This document shows, piece after piece, positions 33,269 to 41,926 of a stretch of DNA of 64,000 bases (the first letter of the stretch is position 1; every line of letters starts with the position of its first letter). Where the stretch lies: assembly GCA_021741145.1 (NCBI GenBank), contig JAIOYK010000027.1, forward strand, positions 1 to 64,000, in the 5' to 3' direction. The notes under the pieces were generated by a model that was not told the DNA's origin, did not search any database, and saw nothing but the letters and a program-made list of their open reading frames with translations. The position numbers and the translations under genes were made by a program. Origin of the DNA: Rhodospirillum sp. (GTDB lineage: Bacteria; Pseudomonadota; Alphaproteobacteria; Rhodospirillales; Rhodospirillaceae).

Positions 33269-35022
33269 GGACCGGCGGTCTCCGTTGGGGAACAGGGCAA
33301 GGTGAACCGGACCTCCAACCCGCCGCCGGGGCGGGGGGTGGCGGTGATGCGGCCCCCGTGATCCTCCACCATGGAGCGGCTGAGGGACAAGCCCAAGCCC
33401 ATTCCCCCGGCCTTGGTGGTGTGGAAGGGTTCAAACAGGCGGGCGACAGTCTCCGGTGACAGCTCTGCCCCCCTATCGGCCACCGTCACCACCACCGTCT
33501 CCCCGCTCAAGCTGGAGGAGAGGGTAATCTGGCCTGCGTCGCCCTGGCCTCCCATCGCGTCCAAGGCATTGCGGATCAGGTTGACGGCGACCTGCTCCAC
33601 GGCGATCCGGTCACCAATGATTCGGGGGAGGCCGGGAGACAGGCGGCACTCGACAGTGATGCCCCTCTTGCGGATTTCCGGATCCAGCAGGTCGACCGCC
33701 TCCCCCAAAACAACATTGATATCCATGGGCCGCCATTCCGCGGGAGCCTTGCGGAGGAAGGCGCGGATGCGGCTGATGATCCGCCCGGCCCGCTCCGCCT
33801 GTCGGGCGATCTCCCGCAGGGGGGCCACCAGTTCGGCGGGGTCGCCGCCCGCCTCCAGACGACGAACGCAGCCCGACGCGTAATTGCCGATGGCGCCCAG
33901 GGGCTGGTTGATCTCATGGGCAAGACCGGAGGCCAACTCCCCCAAGGTGGCTTGGCGGGAAACATGGGCGAGTTCCGCTTGTCGCAGGCGGACCTCGTCC
34001 TGGCTGTCCTTCAGGGCGCGGGTGCGCAGGGACACAAGATGCTCCACCCGGGCGTAATGGTAGGCGGCCAGGACGACCAGACCTCCGGCCAAGGCGAACC
34101 ATTCCCAATAGGCGTCCAAAAACTCGGCGAGCAGGGCTTCCGGGCTGGTGACGAAGGGGCCGATGCGCAGGCGCCGGAACAGGTCGAGGACCGGTTGATA
34201 GGATAGGGGAATGGTCCACCGCGCCTCCGGCCCCACCCCCGTTTCCCCCGGCGCCATGCTCAGTAGGGCGATGGCCACCCGTTTGGCCAGCAGGGGCTCC
34301 GTCGCGGCGGCCTTGGCGAAGGGCCAGTTGGGATAGAGGGGGCTGGAGAGGGCGCAGGGAAAATCCCCCTCCGTCCGGGGCGAGAGGATCCGGAAGTCGG
34401 CCAGATCGATGGTTCCTTCCCGGGCCATCTCCTCCAACAGGCAGGTCCGGACCGTGCCCGCGTCGGCCTTTCCGTCACGGACATCCAACACGATGGAATC
34501 CAGGGGAAAGCCCGAAAATCGGGTGTCCAGATCCTCGAAGGGGTCCAACCCCGCGTCATTCAGCACGCCCCGGGCGACCTGGAAGCCACCGAAGGCATTG
34601 GGGTCCACGGCCAGGAAGCGGGCGCCCTTCAGATCATCCAGGGCGCGCAGGGGGCCATCGGCCCGGGAGAAGAGAACCGCCCCCACCGCCGCCCGGGGCG
34701 CGCCTTGGCGGCCGGTTTCCAGGGTGGCCAGCCGGGCGGCGCCATGGCGGTATTCCAGAATGGCGTAATTGCCGGGATTGGTGAGGAAGAAGTCCACCGC
34801 TCCGGTCTCGGCGGCCCGCACCATGCCCTCCAGATCGAGGGGGAGGAGGGTGAAATGGTGCTCGGGCAGGCGGTGGTTCAGGGCCTCGATGGTGGCCGAC
34901 CAGGACTCCGCGGCATGCTCCTCCCCCCGATAGGCGAGGACGCCCACGGACAGGTCCCTGGCTTGGGCCAATCCACCGCCCATCCAAAGGACCACCATCA
35001 CAATCGAGAGAAAGCGAACCAC
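33265..35022 (-). CDS. ttrS: Tetrathionate sensor histidine kinase TtrS
   Basis: Encodes a 585-residue sensor. A signal sequence is followed by a PhnD-like periplasmic binding domain (about 25-290, with VGVLAYRGEEHAAESW and DFFLTNPGNYAILE), a membrane helix (about 305-325), a HisKA domain (SGLAHEINQPLGAIGNYA) and an ATPase domain (NLIRNALDAMGG; GMGLGLSLSRSMVEDHGG). GTG at 35022 is chosen: GGGGGA lies about five bases upstream and the signal peptide follows at once. An ATG at 35079 would add 19 non-hydrophobic residues. The binding-domain type matches TtrS, which detects tetrathionate. Confidence 0.86.
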   Translation of the reverse strand: MVRFLSIVMVVLWMGGGLAQARDLSVGVLAYRGEEHAAESWSATIEALNHRLPEHHFTLLPLDLEGMVRAAETGAVDFFLTNPGNYAILEYRHGAARLATLETGRQGAPRAAVGAVLFSRADGPLRALDDLKGARFLAVDPNAFGGFQVARGVLNDAGLDPFEDLDTRFSGFPLDSIVLDVRDGKADAGTVRTCLLEEMAREGTIDLADFRILSPRTEGDFPCALSSPLYPNWPFAKAAATEPLLAKRVAIALLSMAPGETGVGPEARWTIPLSYQPVLDLFRRLRIGPFVTSPEALLAEFLDAYWEWFALAGGLVVLAAYHYARVEHLVSLRTRALKDSQDEVRLRQAELAHVSRQATLGELASGLAHEINQPLGAIGNYASGCVRRLEAGGDPAELVAPLREIARQAERAGRIISRIRAFLRKAPAEWRPMDINVVLGEAVDLLDPEIRKRGITVECRLSPGLPRIIGDRIAVEQVAVNLIRNALDAMGGQGDAGQITLSSSLSGETVVVTVADRGAELSPETVARLFEPFHTTKAGGMGLGLSLSRSMVEDHGGRITATPRPGGGLEVRFTLPCSPTETAGP

Positions 35023-35105
35023 GAAAAATCCCCCGGGTCGGAATCGGCCAACAGTCCGCCCCGGGGGCCCATGCGTCAAGCGTCAACGACGCGAGAGGCC
35101 GGGGG

Positions 35106-36476
35106 TCAACCCAGCACCGCCTTGACGGATTCAGCGGTGGCGGCCACGACTGTGTCCACCTCGTCCTTGGTGATGCACAGCGGCGGCGCGAAGCCCAGGA
35201 TATCGCCCTGGGGCATGGCGCGGGAAATGACGTCGCGCTTCAACAACTCCGCGACCACCGCATAGCCCACCTTCTTGGAGGCATCGAATAGAACCCGGTC
35301 GGCCTTATCCTCGACCAGTTCCACGGCCAGCATCAGACCTTCGCCGCGCACATCGCCCACCTTGGGGTGATCGCCCAGGGCCTTGGTCATGGCGGCCTTG
35401 AAATAGGCCCCCATCTCTCCGGCGTTGGTCACCAGATCCAACTCGTCGATGAGCTTCAGGTTGGCCACGCCCGCGGCGGCGCCGATGGGGTGGGCCGAAT
35501 AGGTCCAGCCATGGCCGATGGGACCCATGGCGTCGGTGCCCTGCTCCAGAACCGTCCACATGCGCTCGGACACGATGGAGCCGGACAGCGGGGCGTAGGC
35601 GGAGGTCAGACCCTTGGCGATGGTGATCAGATCCGGCTTCAGGGAGTAATGGGCGGAGCCGAACATGGTGCCCAGGCGACCGAAGCCGGTCACCACTTCG
35701 TCGACGATCAGCAAAATGTCGTACTTCGTGAGAACCGCCTGGATCGCTTCCCAATAGCCCTTGGGCGGGGGCACGAGACCACCGGTGCCGAGCACGGGCT
35801 CGCCGATGAAGGCGGCGATGGTATCCGGGCCTTCCGCCTGGATCAGGGCGTCCAGTTTCTGGGCGCAGTCCTCGGAGAACGCTTCCTCGCTCATGGCGCT
35901 GTCGGCGCGGCGGAAGTAATAGGGGGCTTCCGTGTGGATGACCCGGTCGAGCGGCAGGTCGAAGGCCTTTTGGAAGGCTTCCAGGCCGGTCAGCGACCCG
36001 GTCATCAGGCCTGATCCATGGTACCCCCGCCAGCGGGAGATGATTTTCTTCTTCTCCGGACGGCCCAGTACGTTGTTGTAGTACCAGACGAGCTTGATGT
36101 TGGTCTCGTTGGCGTCGGAGCCGGACTGACCGAAGTAGACCTTGGACATATGCGCCGGCGCCCGGTCGAGGATCATCTTCGCCAGCGTGATCGAGGCTTC
36201 CGTGCCATGGCCCACATAGGAATGGTAATAGGCCAGTTCCCGGGCCTGTTTGGCGATGGCTTCGGCGATATCCTGGCGGCCATAGCCGACGTTGACGCAA
36301 TAAAGCCCGGCGAAGGCGTCGAGCAGACGGTTGCCGTCCCGGTCTTCGATATAGACGCCGGATCCGCCGGTCACGACCCGCTGGGGCAGTTCACCCCTGG
36401 CGAACTGGGCCAGATGGGTCGAGGGGTGGAAGAAGTTCTCGCGGTCCCACTGTTCGAGTTGGTCGTTCTTCAGCAT
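35106..36476 (-). CDS. doeD: L-2,4-diaminobutyrate transaminase DoeD
   Basis: Encodes a 456-residue class III PLP-dependent aminotransferase. The PLP Lys is K288 in TIAKGLTSAYAPLSG, with the cofactor Asp in ILLIVDEVVTGFGR. In ectoine catabolism DoeD converts L-2,4-diaminobutyrate to aspartate semialdehyde. Related omega-amino acid:pyruvate transaminases look similar, so the specific role is taken from context: it follows doeC and asnC and lies opposite the ueh/eut genes. The start at 36476 has AAGGACC upstream. Confidence 0.82.
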   Translation of the reverse strand: MLKNDQLEQWDRENFFHPSTHLAQFARGELPQRVVTGGSGVYIEDRDGNRLLDAFAGLYCVNVGYGRQDIAEAIAKQARELAYYHSYVGHGTEASITLAKMILDRAPAHMSKVYFGQSGSDANETNIKLVWYYNNVLGRPEKKKIISRWRGYHGSGLMTGSLTGLEAFQKAFDLPLDRVIHTEAPYYFRRADSAMSEEAFSEDCAQKLDALIQAEGPDTIAAFIGEPVLGTGGLVPPPKGYWEAIQAVLTKYDILLIVDEVVTGFGRLGTMFGSAHYSLKPDLITIAKGLTSAYAPLSGSIVSERMWTVLEQGTDAMGPIGHGWTYSAHPIGAAAGVANLKLIDELDLVTNAGEMGAYFKAAMTKALGDHPKVGDVRGEGLMLAVELVEDKADRVLFDASKKVGYAVVAELLKRDVISRAMPQGDILGFAPPLCITKDEVDTVVAATAESVKAVLG

Positions 36477-36521
36477 GGGATAGGGTCCTTTTTGGGAAGG
36501 AAGAAAAGAAATGGAAAGGGG

Positions 36522-37985
36522 TCAGCTCCAGTCACGGCAGACGTATTTCACTTCGGTGAAGGCTTCCAGGCCGAGGCGGGATCCCTCCCGCCCCAAACCC
36601 GATTGCTTGGTGCCGCCGAAGGGAATGGGCGCGCCGGTCACTTGGGCCCGGTTCACCGCGACCATGCCGAATTGCAGGGCGCGGGACGCCCGATAGATGC
36701 GCCGGGGACATTCGCTGTGCAGATAGGCCACCAGCCCATACTCCGTCGCATTGGCCCGGGCGAGGGCCTCCTCTTCCGTATCGAAGGGGGCGATGGCGGC
36801 GATGGGGCCGAAGGTTTCCTCGGTCATGATCCGGGCATCCGGGGGAACGTCGGCCAGCACCGTCGGTTCGAAGAACAGGGGACCCTTTGCGTGGCGTTTG
36901 CCGCCGACGACCAGACGGGCGCCCTTGGCCAGCGCGTCGGCCACCTGCTCCTCCTGCTTGGCGACGGCCTTTTCGTTCATCAGGGGGCCAATGTCCGGGT
37001 CGGCCATGCCTTCGTCCACGCTCAGCGCCGCGGTCCGTTTGGCGAAGTCCGCGACGAAGGCGTCGTAAACGGAGCGCTCCACCAAAAAACGGTTGGCCCC
37101 CAGGCAATCCTGGCCGGAGGTGGCGAACTTGGCCTTGATGGCCTCGCCCACCGCTTGCTCCTGATTGGCGTCGGCGAACAGCAGGAAGGGCGCGTGGCCG
37201 CCCAGCTCCAACACGAGGCGCTTCACCGTTTCCGCCCCTTGACGGTAAAGCAGCTTGCCAATCTCCGTCGACCCGGTGAAGGAGACGGCGCGGACCCGGG
37301 CGTCCGCCATCCAGGGGGCGACGACCGTCGGCGCATGGCCGGTAACGACGTTGAACACCCCCGCGGGCAGGCCCGCCCGCTCGGCCAGTTCGGCCAGGGC
37401 GAGGGCGGAGAACGGCGTCTCGGCGCTGGGATGGGCCACCACCGTGCAGCCCGCGGCCAGGGCGGCCGCGGCCTTGCGGGTCAACATGGCCGAGGGGAAA
37501 TTCCACGGGGTGATCAGCGCGGCGACACCCAGGGGCTCCCGCCAGACTTCCACTTCGCCATCGGCCAGGTGGGAGGTGACACCCTCGATATTGGGGCGCT
37601 TGGCTTCCTCGGCGTAGAACTCGACGAAGGAGGCGGCATAGGCCATCTCTCCCCGGGCCTCGGACAGGGGTTTTCCCTGTTCCTGGACCATGATCAGGGC
37701 CAGATCCTCGGCGTTTTCAACGATCAAGTTGAACCACCGACGCAACAGGACGGAGCGACTCTGGGGCGTGAGGCCGGCCCAAGGGCCAAAGGCGGCCTGG
37801 GCGGCGTCCACGGCCTGGGCGCTGTCGGCGGCGGATAGGGCGGGCACCTCGCCCAACCAATCCCCATTGGCCGGATTGGTCACGGCGATGGTGGCGCCGT
37901 CCGTGGCCCCGGTCCACCGGCCACCAATGTGGCTGAAGGCCCGAAACAGGCGGGTATCGGTCAGTCCGGTCAGGCCCTTACGCAT
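36522..37985 (-). CDS. doeC: Aspartate-semialdehyde dehydrogenase DoeC (aldehyde dehydrogenase family)
   Basis: Encodes a 487-residue NAD(P)-dependent aldehyde dehydrogenase. The catalytic Cys is C294 in TSGQDCLGANRF, and the general-base Glu lies in LELGGHAPFL; the Rossmann part has SFTGSTEIGK. It resembles succinate-semialdehyde dehydrogenase (GabD), and that is the alternative name. In this island the expected step is oxidation of aspartate semialdehyde to aspartate, completing ectoine breakdown. It is followed by doeD after 45 bp. Confidence 0.8.
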   Translation of the reverse strand: MRKGLTGLTDTRLFRAFSHIGGRWTGATDGATIAVTNPANGDWLGEVPALSAADSAQAVDAAQAAFGPWAGLTPQSRSVLLRRWFNLIVENAEDLALIMVQEQGKPLSEARGEMAYAASFVEFYAEEAKRPNIEGVTSHLADGEVEVWREPLGVAALITPWNFPSAMLTRKAAAALAAGCTVVAHPSAETPFSALALAELAERAGLPAGVFNVVTGHAPTVVAPWMADARVRAVSFTGSTEIGKLLYRQGAETVKRLVLELGGHAPFLLFADANQEQAVGEAIKAKFATSGQDCLGANRFLVERSVYDAFVADFAKRTAALSVDEGMADPDIGPLMNEKAVAKQEEQVADALAKGARLVVGGKRHAKGPLFFEPTVLADVPPDARIMTEETFGPIAAIAPFDTEEEALARANATEYGLVAYLHSECPRRIYRASRALQFGMVAVNRAQVTGAPIPFGGTKQSGLGREGSRLGLEAFTEVKYVCRDWS

Positions 37986-38226
37986 GAGTCATCTCCCGAT
38001 CGGTCGAGAATGGGGGGATTCGGGGAGGGCAGGTTTCGCCCTGCCGCCCGGCTTGGTTTCCCAAACTATGGGGGAGGCGGAGGAGAAACTGTCTCCAAGG
38101 ATCGGGGGGCGAGGAGAGACTCTCTCTGAATAGGCCGGAGAAAAGGGGAGAATCCCCCGTCATGGGTTCGTCCGGGACTTCCGGGGGTGGCGTCGGCACG
38201 ATTCCCGCCAATCCCGGATGGCCCCC
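37986..38226. other. Gap between asnC and doeC
   Basis: A 241-bp gap that should hold the doeC promoter and the end of the asnC transcript (hairpin at 38145-38157). No coding frame or further motif is supported. Confidence 0.5.
38145..38157 (-). terminator. Small terminator-like hairpin after asnC
   Basis: On the minus strand GGGGA-TTC-TCCCC is followed directly by TTTTCTCC. The stem is only 5 bp, but the T-run is in the right place. It lies about 70 bases past the asnC stop. Confidence 0.4.
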
Positions 38227-38727
38227 TTAAAGGGTCTCCGAGGCCGATCCGAATAAGGTTTCCAGGGGCGGAACACCCCCGGTCTTGACCGATTTGGTGA
38301 CGATATAGGTGAAGTATTTGGCGAGACCCGTCCGCCGCTCCAGCAGGCTGTCCACCAAGCGCTGATAGCTGTCGATGTCCTTGGTCACCACCCGGATCAG
38401 GTAGTCCACCCCCCCGCCAAGGGCCCAGGCGTCGGTGATCTCCGGATAGTCGCCCATGGCCCGCTCGAAGGCCTGGAAGGTCTCGGCCTTGTGGTTGTCC
38501 AACTCGGCGACCAGGAAGATCTCCACATGGGGTCCCAGGTCGCGCAGGGAAACCTCCGCCCGGTAGCCGGAAATAATCCCCGCCTCCTCCAGGCGTTTCA
38601 GGCGTTCCCAACAGGGGGTGGCCGACAGGTTGACGCGCTTGGCCAACTCCGTCTTGGACAGACGACCGTCCCGGGACAGGATCGAGAGGATCCGCAGATC
38701 CCTGTTATCAAGTTTCACGCGTGCCAT
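38227..38727 (-). CDS. asnC: Lrp/AsnC-family regulator of ectoine catabolism
   Basis: Encodes a 166-residue feast/famine regulator. The N-terminal helix-turn-helix reads LDNRDLRILSILSRDGRLSK followed by TELAKRVNLSATPCWERLKRL; the C-terminal ligand-binding domain contains the conserved GGGVDYLIRVV. The ATG at 38727 gives the usual MARVKLD start. AsnC/DoeX genes accompany ectoine catabolic clusters and are regarded as feed-forward activators. It is divergent from enuR with a 64-bp shared control region. Confidence 0.85.
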   Translation of the reverse strand: MARVKLDNRDLRILSILSRDGRLSKTELAKRVNLSATPCWERLKRLEEAGIISGYRAEVSLRDLGPHVEIFLVAELDNHKAETFQAFERAMGDYPEITDAWALGGGVDYLIRVVTKDIDSYQRLVDSLLERRTGLAKYFTYIVTKSVKTGGVPPLETLFGSASETL

Positions 38728-38760
38728 GGCTGGACGATGGTCCACCAATAATGTCTTGTC

Positions 38761-38800
38761 AATTGTCCTGGAACGGGCCAAGACTCCGACCATGACAATT
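38761..38800. promoter_or_regulatory. Inverted repeat in the asnC-enuR control region
   Basis: AATTGTC (38761-38767) and GACAATT (38794-38800) are perfect inverted arms 26 bases apart. The right arm overlaps the enuR start codon, a position suited to autorepression. TTGTC also occurs directly before the left arm. TGGAC-GATG-GTCCA lies nearby in asnC's start region. Confidence 0.5.
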
Positions 38801-40183
38801 TGGCCACCCGATCCCAATTCGCTTCGGCGCCCGGTCTACCTGTCCCTCGCCCGCCAATTGATGGCCGCGATCGAGGCCGGGGAGATCAAGGGGGGCGCCC
38901 GTCTACCCACCCACCGCCAACTCGCCTATCAACTGGGCCTGAGCGTGCAGACCGTGAGCCGGGCCTATGACGAACTGATCGACCGGGGAATCGTTCTCGG
39001 CGAAGTGGGCCGGGGCACCTTCGTCAAGGACATGCCCAAGGAGAACCGCGCCCCCTACCACCAGGACAGCCACTACGGATCCATCATCGAATGCTCCATC
39101 CTCAAGCCCGTGGGGGAGGAGGTCCACAAGCGGGCTTTCGCCGAGGCCCTGGCCGCCCTGGCCACGGATTTGCCCAATACGGTGGTTTCCTCCTTCCGGC
39201 CCTCGGTGGCCCTGCGTCGCTATCGGGAGCCCGCGTGGAACTGGCTGGACCACTGTGGGCTCGCGCGCGACTCCGGTGGCTTGATCCTGACCAACGGCAA
39301 CACCGCCTCCATGACCATCGCCCTGATGACCGCCTGCAACCAGGGAGATTTGGTGGTGGCCGAGGAAATGGGCCACCACACCCTGAAAGCCCTGACCGGT
39401 TACCTGGGCCTTCGCCTGGAAGGGCTGCCCGTCGATGGGGAGGGTCTGGTGCCCGACGCCCTGGAAGCGGTCTGCGGACACTCCCTGGTCAAGGCCCTAT
39501 ATCTGATGCCGACCGGCCTCAATCCCCTCGCCTCCACCATGGGAGTGGAGCGCCGGGAGGCCTTGGTGGCCATCGCCCGGACCCATGAGATTCGGATCAT
39601 CGAAAACGATGCCTGGGGACCGATCCAACCGGACCGCCCGACCCCCTTCGCCCGCATGGCGCCGGAGCGGACTTTCTATTTCACCGGGTTCACCAAATCG
39701 ATCATGCCCGGTTTGCGCACCGGCTTCCTGGTGGTTCCCGGCACCGTCGAAGGCGCCGCGGCCAACCGCCATCTGGCCACCAATTGGATGGCCACCCCCC
39801 TGCTGGCGGAAATCGCCACCCGTTGGATCGAGGACGGCACGGCGCTTCGTCTGCTGGACTGGCAAAGGGAGGCCCTGACCGATCGCAACGCGCTGGCCCG
39901 GGACATCTTGGACGGGATTCCCTTTCGAGCCAGCCCCTCGGGCATGCACATTTGGCTGCCCCTGCCAGCCCCCTGGACCGAGGACACTTTCGTCGCCCAT
40001 GCCCGCCTGCATGGGGTGGCCGTGGCGCCCGGCTCCTCCTTCCTGATCGGCCCCGATCCCTTGAAGCACCGGGGCGTCCGCGTCTGCCTGGGGGCGGAGA
40101 CACGGCCCATGCTCCGCCAGGGACTCGAGATCCTGGCCCGGCTCTGCCGCAGCCAGCCCGAACCGGCTCTGCTTGGTTTGTGA
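38792..40183 (+). CDS. enuR: MocR/GntR-type ectoine regulator EnuR
   Basis: Encodes a 463-residue PLP-dependent regulator. The N-terminal winged helix is GntR-like (YLSLARQLMAAIEAGEIKGG, LPTHRQLAYQLGLSVQTVSR). The C-terminal part is an aminotransferase-like fold, with the PLP lysine at K302 in FTGFTKSIMPGLRTG. EnuR represses ectoine uptake and catabolic genes until ectoine-derived intermediates bind through the PLP; that role is known from Ruegeria and inferred here. It begins the right arm of the island, and uehA follows after 585 bp. Confidence 0.87.
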   Translation: MTIWPPDPNSLRRPVYLSLARQLMAAIEAGEIKGGARLPTHRQLAYQLGLSVQTVSRAYDELIDRGIVLGEVGRGTFVKDMPKENRAPYHQDSHYGSIIECSILKPVGEEVHKRAFAEALAALATDLPNTVVSSFRPSVALRRYREPAWNWLDHCGLARDSGGLILTNGNTASMTIALMTACNQGDLVVAEEMGHHTLKALTGYLGLRLEGLPVDGEGLVPDALEAVCGHSLVKALYLMPTGLNPLASTMGVERREALVAIARTHEIRIIENDAWGPIQPDRPTPFARMAPERTFYFTGFTKSIMPGLRTGFLVVPGTVEGAAANRHLATNWMATPLLAEIATRWIEDGTALRLLDWQREALTDRNALARDILDGIPFRASPSGMHIWLPLPAPWTEDTFVAHARLHGVAVAPGSSFLIGPDPLKHRGVRVCLGAETRPMLRQGLEILARLCRSQPEPALLGL

Positions 40184-40243
40184 TCTAACGGGGTGCGGAA
40201 GAACGCCCTTGTTCGTTATTCCCGCGGACGCGGGAAGCAATTA

Positions 40244-40372
40244 TTCGTCGTTCCCGCGCCTGCGGGAATCCAGGGTGGGGACAGCTGACCTATGCGGTTG
40301 ACGCGATCCGAGCCCGTTTCACCGACGACACCGAAATCAACCCTGGATACCCGTTTTCACGGGTATGACGAA
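40244..40372. repeat. MITE-like dispersed repeat, copy 2 (129 bp)
   Basis: It begins TTCGTCGTTCCCG and ends with ACGAA like copy 1 at 6345-6472. Palindromes flank the inside of both ends (TTCCCGCGCCTGCGGGAA; ACCCGTTTTCACGGGT). The internal block TTTCACCGACGACACCGAAA leads into TCAACCCTGGAT as in copy 1. Non-coding; no target-site duplication was identified with certainty. Confidence 0.85.
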
Positions 40373-40476
40373 GGAGTAGGGCAGCCGGGCTTTTCGGTTC
40401 CAAAAATCCATTAATCTATTGAATCCAAAGCGAACCCATCGGCATCAATCACCAAATCAAACACTTTTATCTGAAT

Positions 40477-40522
40477 TTACAATCGCCAAACGGTTGACGG
40501 CGTGGTGATAAATTGTAATGAT
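40477..40522 (+). promoter_or_regulatory. Probable uehA promoter with flanking inverted repeat
   Basis: TTGACG (40494-40499) and AATGAT (40517-40522) are separated by 17 bases, a plausible housekeeping promoter. TTACAAT (40477-40483) and ATTGTAA (40512-40518) form a perfect inverted repeat bracketing the -35 region and touching the -10, a repressor-like arrangement. Confidence 0.5.
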
Positions 40523-40546
40523 TTAATTATCGAATTGACTTGATTT

Positions 40547-40565
40547 AGAGCCTGCCTCAGGCTCT
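40547..40565. promoter_or_regulatory. 19-bp perfect palindrome in the uehA leader
   Basis: AGAGCCTG-CCT-CAGGCTCT: 8-bp arms, 3-base centre, about 25 bases downstream of the probable -10. It could be an operator for EnuR or AsnC, or an mRNA 5' hairpin. Confidence 0.55.
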
Positions 40566-40768
40566 GGAAATCACAACAAATGGAGGGCGGTGTCCCGTTT
40601 CCGGGAAAGCCAACGCGGGAAGCGGTCTCCATTTTTCAATTCGATGAAGACGATCCTGGCGCATCCCAGATCGCCCCGGGCCTCTCCAAATCACCGTTCT
40701 TGGTGGGATGGACCCACGGCTTTCGTACCCGCGTCGGATTATCCTTGAACCAAATCCTAGGAGTGGAA

Positions 40769-41797
40769 ATGGCGATGAATACGAGCATCAAGGGCGTTCT
40801 GAGCGGGGCCATGGCCGCGGTCACGTTGATGGGTGGCGTGGCGACAGCCCAGGCCGACACCTGGCGCTACGCCTTCGAGGAAGCCCTGACCGAAGTACAG
40901 GGCGTCTATGCCACCAAGTTCAAGGAGGAGATCGAGGCCAATTCGGACCACGAGGTCCAACTGTTCCCCTTCGGCACCCTGGGTGAGTCCGCGGACATCA
41001 TGGAGCAGGCTCAGGCCGGTATCCTGCAGTTTGTCGACCAGTCCCCCGGCTTCACCGGATCCCTGATCCCCGAAGCCCAGGTCTTCTTCGTGCCTTACCT
41101 GCTGCCGACGGACACCAAGGACCTGAATGCGTTCTTTCGCATCAGCAAGGCCATTCACGAGAACTTCAAGGGTCTCTACGCCAACCAGGGCCTGGAACTG
41201 CTGACCATGTTCCCCGAGGGCGAAGTGGCCATGACCACGAAAAAGCCGGTCACGGGTCCCAAGGATCTGGACGAGGTGAAGTTCCGGGTGATGACCAACC
41301 CGCTGCTGGTGGAAACCTACAAGGCCTTCGGCGCCACCCCGACCCCCTTGCCCTGGGGCGAGGTTTACGGCGGCCTGCAGACCAACATCATCCAGGGGCA
41401 GGAAAATCCCACCTCCTTTATCGAGTCCACCAAGCTCTATGAAGTGACGGACGCCATCACCTACGCCGGGCACAACAACTTCACCACGGCGGTGATGGCC
41501 AACAAGGAGTTCTTCGACGGGCTGAGCGACGCCGACAAGACGCTGGTGACCGACGCCTCCAAGACCGCCTTCGACTACATCCTGGACTACCAAAAGGGTC
41601 TGGAGACGGAAGCCCTGGACAAGATCAAGGCGGCCAAGCCCGACATGGTCGTGACCGTCCTGACCGAGGAACAGCGCGTGCCCTTCAAGGCCGCCGCGCC
41701 GGAGGTGGAAGCCAAGTTCATCGAAATGACCGGGGATAGCGGCAAGGCCATCCTCGACCAGATGAAGGCCGATCTGAAAGCCGTCGAAAGCAAGTGA
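40769..41797 (+). CDS. uehA: Ectoine/hydroxyectoine TRAP transporter substrate-binding protein UehA
   Basis: Encodes a 342-residue DctP-type periplasmic binding protein for a TRAP importer. The signal peptide is cleaved near ATAQADTW. Family features include FGTLGESADIMEQAQAG, MTNPLLVETYKAFGATPTPL and 'PWGEVYGGLQTNIIQGQENP'. The ATG at 40769 follows CTAGGAG at proper spacing. Substrate is deduced from the complete ectoine catabolic island; the same type of protein is called TeaA in Halomonas. It is separated from uehB by 182 bp with two stem-loops. Confidence 0.86.
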   Translation: MAMNTSIKGVLSGAMAAVTLMGGVATAQADTWRYAFEEALTEVQGVYATKFKEEIEANSDHEVQLFPFGTLGESADIMEQAQAGILQFVDQSPGFTGSLIPEAQVFFVPYLLPTDTKDLNAFFRISKAIHENFKGLYANQGLELLTMFPEGEVAMTTKKPVTGPKDLDEVKFRVMTNPLLVETYKAFGATPTPLPWGEVYGGLQTNIIQGQENPTSFIESTKLYEVTDAITYAGHNNFTTAVMANKEFFDGLSDADKTLVTDASKTAFDYILDYQKGLETEALDKIKAAKPDMVVTVLTEEQRVPFKAAAPEVEAKFIEMTGDSGKAILDQMKADLKAVESK

Positions 41798-41815
41798 GAC
41801 CGCGGGGGAGGCGGC

Positions 41816-41873
41816 ATTAGTGCATCGACCCAAACAAAGGCTTCAGCCGGAGTTTGGAAAGTTGATGCATAAT
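41816..41873 (+). promoter_or_regulatory. Stem-loop 1 in the uehA-uehB interval
   Basis: ATTAGTGCATCGAC (41816-41829) can pair with GTTGATGCATAAT (41861-41873) with one bulged G and one G-U pair. It starts about 20 bases after the uehA stop. Together with stem-loop 2 it may protect the uehA mRNA or limit read-through. Confidence 0.55.
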
Positions 41874-41879
41874 CAAAAC

Positions 41880-41926
41880 CCTAGTGCACTGCCCGATGAA
41901 TCTTTTGAAAGCGTCGGTGCACTAGG
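41880..41926 (+). promoter_or_regulatory. Stem-loop 2 in the uehA-uehB interval
   Basis: CCTAGTGCAC (41880-41889) and GTGCACTAGG (41917-41926) are perfect 10-bp complements with a 27-base loop. The right arm can also pair with the left arm of stem-loop 1 (TTAGTGCA), so alternative structures are possible. Confidence 0.6.

Larger units (their letters stand above)
40184..40768. promoter_or_regulatory. Long intergenic region between enuR and uehA
   Basis: This 585-bp gap has two parts. The first (to about 40372) carries a repeat element preceded by a separate palindrome (TTCCCGCGGACGCGGGAA, 40219-40236). The second is AT-rich and holds the probable uehA promoter (40494-40522), a 19-bp perfect palindrome (40547-40565) and a leader of about 240 bases. 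The frame open from 40580 has no ribosome site and is rejected as a start for uehA. Confidence 0.6.

Noticed and set aside
40580-40768. Upstream extension of uehA
   Set aside because: It would place about 60 non-hydrophobic residues before a clear signal peptide; CTAGGAG before 40769 marks the start.
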